Below are positions 58,957 to 64,000 of a stretch of 64,000 bases of DNA, piece by piece. The position numbers and the translations under genes were made by a program. Below the pieces are notes generated by a model that was not told where the DNA came from, did not search any database, and saw only the letters and a program-made list of their open reading frames with translations. The DNA is from Takashimella koratensis. Its lineage: Eukaryota > Basidiomycota > Tremellomycetes > Trichosporonales > Tetragoniomycetaceae. The stretch covers positions 1,063,185 through 1,127,184 of the forward strand of contig BCKT01000003.1 of the NCBI GenBank assembly GCA_003116875.1. Direction: 5' to 3'. The stretch's first letter is position 1, and each line of letters starts with the position of its first letter.

Positions 58957-60990
58957 ATGTCATTAACCACCCCTGTCCGTCTCGCTCGACACCGCGCCCT
59001 TCCCGCTTTTTCCCTTCCCACATCCACCGTCTCGCCGCGCTCTTTCTCCTCCCTCATCCCAACCTACTCCGCCCGCTTCCTCCCCACTTACACCCAACCC
59101 TTGATCTCCCGCCAGAAGCGACACGCCTCGTCGACCCCTAGTGGAGTCAGCGAATCAGGTCGGGGTCTGCGTATCTCTCATGTCTTCGGAGGCCTCGTGG
59201 GACTCGGTATGCTCGTCACCATCTATGGTCTGTAAGTCGCTAGCTACCAGCTTCACCCAGCGTTCTGAGCCGCCTTGGTTTATCTGGCGGGAGTAAGGGT
59301 AGATAAGGTACTTGTTTCGTTTGCTCACACAATACATTCCACTTTTTTATGGATCATGACGATAGCCTCGAGTGGTACTTTTCGCTTCAGACTTGGCCAG
59401 AGCCCATCCGGACGCCATTGAAAGCTGCCCTCAAAGCGAAGAACAGAGGGGATATTGATCGTGCCGAGAACTACTTTCGCAAGTGAGTATGAAGCTTTCT
59501 CTTGTTCCCTGTGTCTTCCCCTTTACATGATATTGTTCTCTCTCCCCTCTCTCCTCACCCATTCCCTTGCTCACTGCCCTCCTCACAGAGCAATCGACGC
59601 CGCCCGGTCTTTACCGCCGTCTGTAATTGGTCCTGACCCCCTCCTTAAACTCTCGGGGATCTACATCTCCCTCTCATCGATGCTCGAGCTAGACGGTCAG
59701 CCCGTGAAAGCCTACTCGGCACTCCTTGATGCGCTGTCATACTTTGGCTCCAGTCCTCTCGCTGCGGTTCCTGCTCCCCCTACCGGCTGGGTAACAGGGG
59801 AGGGCGTACCTGCTCCTTCTGCCGCTGAGCAAGCGACACCAACATCTGGGTCTAGCCAGTCAAGTACCACTCCTACCGAGATCAGTGGGCCGTACACGTT
59901 GACCGGCGGAGACATCACCCGCGCCATCGGGATTTCGCAAAAACTCGGCCAACTCGCACTCCAACTATCGACAATGCCTCGATCCCCTCCTTATCCTATT
60001 CGGGTTGACCCGTCCCCCTCCGCTCCTAAATCGTGGGACGTGGCATCTGAGCATTTCCTCTCTTCCGCACTCACCGCTATGCTCCGACTTGGCCTCTCCC
60101 AGCCCCGCTCCTCCACCACCTCCTCCTCCGTACAGTCCGGCACCACCTCACCCGTCGTGGCCGGTCGAGACGTAGACCTCCCTCGCGGACCGGCACCCGG
60201 CACACCCGACGCCGACGCGGATGTAGGGCGGGTGGATATCAGAGGATTGGGAATGACGATGGAGTCTTTGGCAGAGGTGCATGCGAGAAAGGGACAGCAG
60301 AATCTGGCGGGTCAGTTGTTGATCCAGGCTGTGTCGACGCTGCTCCCTCCTGGGTCAGAGGGGGTTCCTCCTATCTCAGACAGATGCCGAGGTAAGTGGA
60401 GTCGAACATTTCTTTGACCATTGCTATCTCGGCCTGCACTATGATATCCTTTTGTCCCTACGTCGCTGATCACCATTATGCCTCCAGCTGCACTCGTACG
60501 TCCTGCTCGCTCACATATATCCATCCGTATCCTCACCCAATCCCCCTAACCTACTTCTTGTCGCCTGCTAACCCCTCTTCACAGCTGATGACGACCATCT
60601 CCTCTCACGCGCTCGAACCAAGGACAGTGCAAGCGATCAAGGCCTCGAAATCATGGTCCCTCCGATCCCTCCAGATCGCCGACGCTGCGCTCGCCGAATC
60701 TGGTCTAAACGGGTCAAGCTCGTCAACACCACCGGATGCAGCGGCGGCTGTATGTGCGCGAGCACGCAGTGTGGGTCTTTACAATCTTGGCATGTTGGCG
60801 GAGGTGAGTTCTAGTTGAAATGGGCTAGCCACATGGAGACCTGATCTGATTTGTCCCGGTCCAGCTCGAGAACGATAACGCAGAAGCTATACGGAGGTTC
60901 AATCAGGCCCTTGCCAGCGCGCGCGATACGGGGTTCAACGAGGGGAAACGAGAAGCTACCGAGGCTTTGCGTCGATTGAAAGCAGCGTAG
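58957..60990 (+). CDS. Mitochondrial TPR protein, Mgr3-like
   Basis: Exons 58957-59231, 59366-59482, 59589-60391, 60488-60495, 60585-60803 and 60865-60990 give 515 residues. The N-terminus is Arg/Ser-rich without acidic residues for about 60 positions, a mitochondrial presequence. A membrane helix follows (VFGGLVGLGMLVTIYGLLEW). The remainder has TPR-like helices: RGDIDRAENYFRKAIDAAR, KLSGIYISLSSMLELDGQPV, SLAEVHARKGQQNLAGQLL, SVGLYNLGMLAELENDNAEA and AIRRFNQALASARDTG. Yeast Mgr3 is a TPR adaptor of the inner-membrane i-AAA protease Yme1, with this same layout; that match is by architecture, so the name is tentative. An 8-nt exon (60488-60495) is needed to keep the frame. Confidence 0.82.
60488..60495 (+). 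other. 8-nt micro-exon of the Mgr3-like gene
   Basis: CTGCACTC is flanked by an acceptor (CCTCCAG) and a donor (GTACGT). It restores phase between exons 3 and 5; skipping shifts the frame ahead of the conserved C-terminal TPR segment. Confidence 0.75.
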
Positions 60991-61323
60991 TGCGGGGTTC
61001 GTCTAGGCAAGGTATCAGAAGAAAAGTATTGGTCAAAGTTGGATACATGTTGCATCGAATGCACAGCCTAAGCGATCAATGGCAGCATCAGCAGCGATCC
61101 TCATCCCGTGTGGCTCTCAAATCGGTCCAAGAGGGCAAGTGGAAGGTGGCAAGAGACTAGGAGAATGTTCATGTCACAACGTAGAAAAAGCGTCACAGGC
61201 AACCAAAATATTACAGGTACACAACGTTATGGACAAGAAAGTCGAGTAATGACGACCGAATCGAACTTGTAGAATCACGGAAGACGCGGGGGAAGGGGTA
61301 TGGACAGCTGCCGTGTGAATTGC
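60991..61323. other. Convergent 3' region
   Basis: No gene seen. The Mgr3-like and UBE3D-like stops face each other about 330 bp apart. Confidence 0.5.
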
Positions 61324-64000
61324 TTAGAAGCGCTCAAGGAACCCGATCTCGAAAGGGCCCATGGTACGTCGAGAGAAGGGGTAAATCGTAGTACTTTCCT
61401 TGAGCGCGGCGGTGAGCCTTACACAAGCGTCACGAGAATACAAGAGTTGTTCGATTTGTCCACTTGCCCCGAACCCAGGCAATGTCTGGAGGCTGCAAAT
61501 GAAAGCAAAATGGTCAGCGGTCTTTGTTTTATGTAATTGGAACAGGCATAAACACGAGACTAGGGACAAGGGACTTGTGCTCTCTGTACCCTTTCTCCAA
61601 AGTACGCAATGGAAATCCAACTCACGTGTCGTCCACGTTGCCGAGGAAAGGGTCGAGGACTTTATACATGATCTTTGCTGCACGGAGGGTCTTGGTTGAT
61701 GTGGGTGGTCTACGCGGTGATCGTCCATTATGAAGACTTGAGAACGAAGCGTTTGACGAGCGCCGAGACATGATACCTGGTACACCCCCACTCCCACCGT
61801 TCCCAACCATCGCCGCGAAGGAAGGGGCACTACCGTTGCCGCTCCCACTGAAGCCGTTGCCCGAGCTCCCGGCCGCAGTGATCATGGATGACGAGATGGC
61901 CGACTTGTCTGTAAACGACGCCCGGAGAGGGGACGGAAGAGGCGACGCAATCGGTGGACGGCGATAAGAGATTCCAATGGAGGGGTTGAATAGCCACAAA
62001 GCAAGTCGACGCTCTCCAGTCTCTTCGTCGCTGATGATGAAGCGATACGAGGCGTGGGCCTGCGCGAGCTCCAGCATGTCCGAAACGAGGAAGGTTGAGA
62101 GCGCGAATCGCACGGGTCTGCGTAAAGAGAGGTGAAGGGGCGAGACGGCAAACGGCAATGAGAATGGTGTTAAAATGGCCGTTAGTTCTCACGTTCCGAT
62201 GTGTTTTGAGCAAGAAGGGCGCGGATGAGTCAAGACTCACTCGACTCGCTCGCCCGTATCGTCGTCATCGCACAGTAGGGCGATCGACCATTTGGAGAAC
62301 CTGACGGCTCCAGCTCCAGGCTTGCCGTCTTTGGTCCTTTGCTTCCCGAGTACTTCCCCACACGTACACTGAATGACCCTCCACTGGTCAGACTAGAGGC
62401 GACGAACCAATGTGTCAGCTCAACACAGTCTTTATCCTCGGTCAAAGAAGCCTTCCCAATTCGTGACTCAGATATGCCCAAGATCATTTTGAGTATTTGG
62501 GAGAGTGGTGAAACCTGTGGCCCCGGCAGTAGACCCCGCACGGGAGACCTTTCTCAAGACGAGGGATTGTTAAACCGGGGCTCAGCTGCGGGACATGCAG
62601 CCCAACCATCGTCCATTTTCATGAAGGGTGGATTGGAATTCTTCTCGGACCGTTGTATCGACCAAAAGAGAGACTTTCGCAAGAAAGTGAAAATCTCGTC
62701 TTGCCTCACGAACCACTGCGCCAACTTCCCTAGCAGAGTTGATGTAAGACCCAACCGACTCGGCTGGTAAAACTTGCAAACGAGTTTCACCGGCAACGAG
62801 AGGTGACCTCCCCCGCTAGAGTTGTTGACGCAGACGAGGACGCGAGGCCGCCAGTAGGAGAGGGTATGGCGACGGCCTTCTTTGTAGCCCATGTGGGGAG
62901 GGTGGGACGGAGAAGGGATCGGAGATCATGACGAAACACTGGGAGGAAACCCCAAGACGAGAAAAGTGCGGAACAGTTACTCACCTTGGCTGACTCGTGC
63001 ACAATCATGTGCGCATCCTTGACCTCGCTACCTTCGACGAGGAGGTAACTCCCACCCACCAAAACCGTCGATTTCGTTGGCCAAAACCCGTCTTTCGTCC
63101 TCTTTGCCAGTCGAGCGGTAAACGATGGGTCGGCATGACACATCCAAACCTCCATCATCTCTGCCCAGAACTCTGACGGCAGGTCCTTGTACCCTTCGTC
63201 GGGGTCTTTAGACGGGACAGACAAGTCGGCGACCTCCCTGTCGCACGAGGTACAGCATAGCGCCTTGGGCTGGAGGCCGCGTAGTTCGGGAGCGGAGAGG
63301 GCGTGGGTGATTGCCGAGTTGAGAGCAGGGGGTTTGGACGGCACGGGGATCGCGGAGAGTTTGGCTTCGGAGAACAAGTCGGCAGAGGTGAGCGGAATGA
63401 CCTGAGAAGGGTGGACGGCTGCTGGTAGCGCGATTGGGACGACCAATGAAGGATCGCTCTTGGATACAAGGGTGGTGTCGTCTGGTCCCGTTTGGAGCAT
63501 CAGATCCGGGTTGGTGGTGACGCCAGCACCATGAAGCATGACCTGAACTGTGTGAAGGTTTTCCTGGTGCTCGGCGATGTACGAGACCGAGGTTGCGTCT
63601 GAACCTATCGTCAGCTCTGCGTCTGGCTGTCTCTGAATCATCTCTCAACGTCTCGACTCACCAAGGCCACTTCCACTTTTCAATGCCAGACCCAGACTTC
63701 CTCTTCGCACCATCCCTGCGAGTTTCTTGAACGCGCCCGCCGAATTTGACCTCAACCTCGCTTTATTGCTGCTCGTGCTATCGCCTGATGACCCCCGCTC
63801 CATTCCAATCGACGTCGATCCGCGTCGGCTGGTCCCGCTCCCGTTGGTAAGGACCGACGTTGACGACGCGTTGTTACTAGTGCTGCTCGTGCTGAGGAAG
63901 GCGTGGGCAGTGACGAGCTCGTGTGGGTCTTCCTCCCTGTTACTAGGCGTAGGCGGGAGTGAGTCTTGGTCGTGCATTCGGCCAGAGGAAGAATAGTCGA
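61324..64000 (-). CDS. UBE3D/HECT_2-type E3 ubiquitin ligase (5' end beyond window)
   Basis: Exons in transcript order are (64000)-63662, 63604-62985, 62392-62241, 62117-61626 and 61492-61324, showing 589 residues plus the stop. The frame stays open to the window edge, so an ATG at 63977 is not necessarily the start. The family binds E2 enzymes such as UBE2C and transfers ubiquitin through a HECT-like cysteine. Visible marks are CCTSCDREVADL, DLPSEFWAEMMEVWMCH, KDGFWPTKSTVLVGGSYLLV, VIQCTCGEVLG, VRFSKWSIALLC, TFLVSDMLELAQAHASYRF, KIMYKVLDP and the C-terminal GPFEIGFLERF. A Ser/Gly-rich insert of about 90 residues lies near the C-terminus. The intron at 62393-62984 is 592 nt, much longer than its neighbours. 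Confidence 0.83.

Overview
This window is nuclear DNA from an intron-rich, fairly GC-rich fungus, most likely a basidiomycete yeast of the Tremellomycetes type. The class is an inference. It rests on dense introns of about 40-80 nt with GTGAGT-like donors, a fungal-only gene set (Kar9, velvet, Isc1, DUF3425 bZIP, Prp3, Ada2, Pho80-type cyclin) and pyrimidine-rich gene leaders. All exon joins below were built by hand from donor and acceptor sites, reading phase and family motifs. Nearly every model closes in phase from start to stop.

Layout. 1-1012 is a pyrimidine-rich leader. 1013-3559 (+) encodes a transketolase resembling dihydroxyacetone synthase. 3798-6168 (-) is PRP3 (U4/U6 snRNP) and 7185-9858 (+) is ADA2 (SAGA); the two are divergent. 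10680-13538 (+) is a bZIP-DUF3425 regulator. 13902-15095 (-) is TRAPPC1/Bet5, 15498-17509 (-) an Isc1-type phospholipase C, and 18002-19237 (-) a secreted class 3 lipase homologue lacking the serine nucleophile. 19238-21749 has no recognised gene and holds an abnormal poly-G block. 21750-26438 (-) is a Fun30/SMARCAD1 remodeller, 27128-29834 (-) Kar9 with a C-terminal GAS2 segment, and 30814-35065 (-) Vps18. 35834-38256 (+) is an MFS transporter. 38550-39721 (-) is a DUF938/METTL26-type methyltransferase with a degenerate SAM loop, divergent from 40010-41459 (+), an Arl3/ARFRP1 GTPase. 41460-50171 is an 8.7-kb stretch with no gene I can support, leading into 50172-52798 (+), a velvet-domain regulator. 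Then come a coiled-coil protein (53407-55612, +), a Pho80-like cyclin (56434-58097, +), an Mgr3-like mitochondrial TPR protein (58957-60990, +) and a UBE3D/HECT_2-type ubiquitin ligase (61324 to beyond 64000, -).

No operon-like or defence-type system is visible; this is mostly ordinary housekeeping and regulatory content. Several genes bear on membrane traffic (TRAPPC1, Arl3, Vps18) or chromatin and transcription (Ada2, Fun30, bZIP, velvet), but nothing shows that they act as a cluster.

The unusual items are: apparent loss of active-site residues in two enzyme-family members (the lipase and the DUF938 protein); micro-exons of 6, 8 and 12 nt inside functional motifs; a roughly 104-nt C/G homopolymer confined to an intron; a velvet domain split by about 330 residues; and the 8.7-kb desert upstream of the velvet gene, which carries several splice-donor-like sites on the velvet strand.
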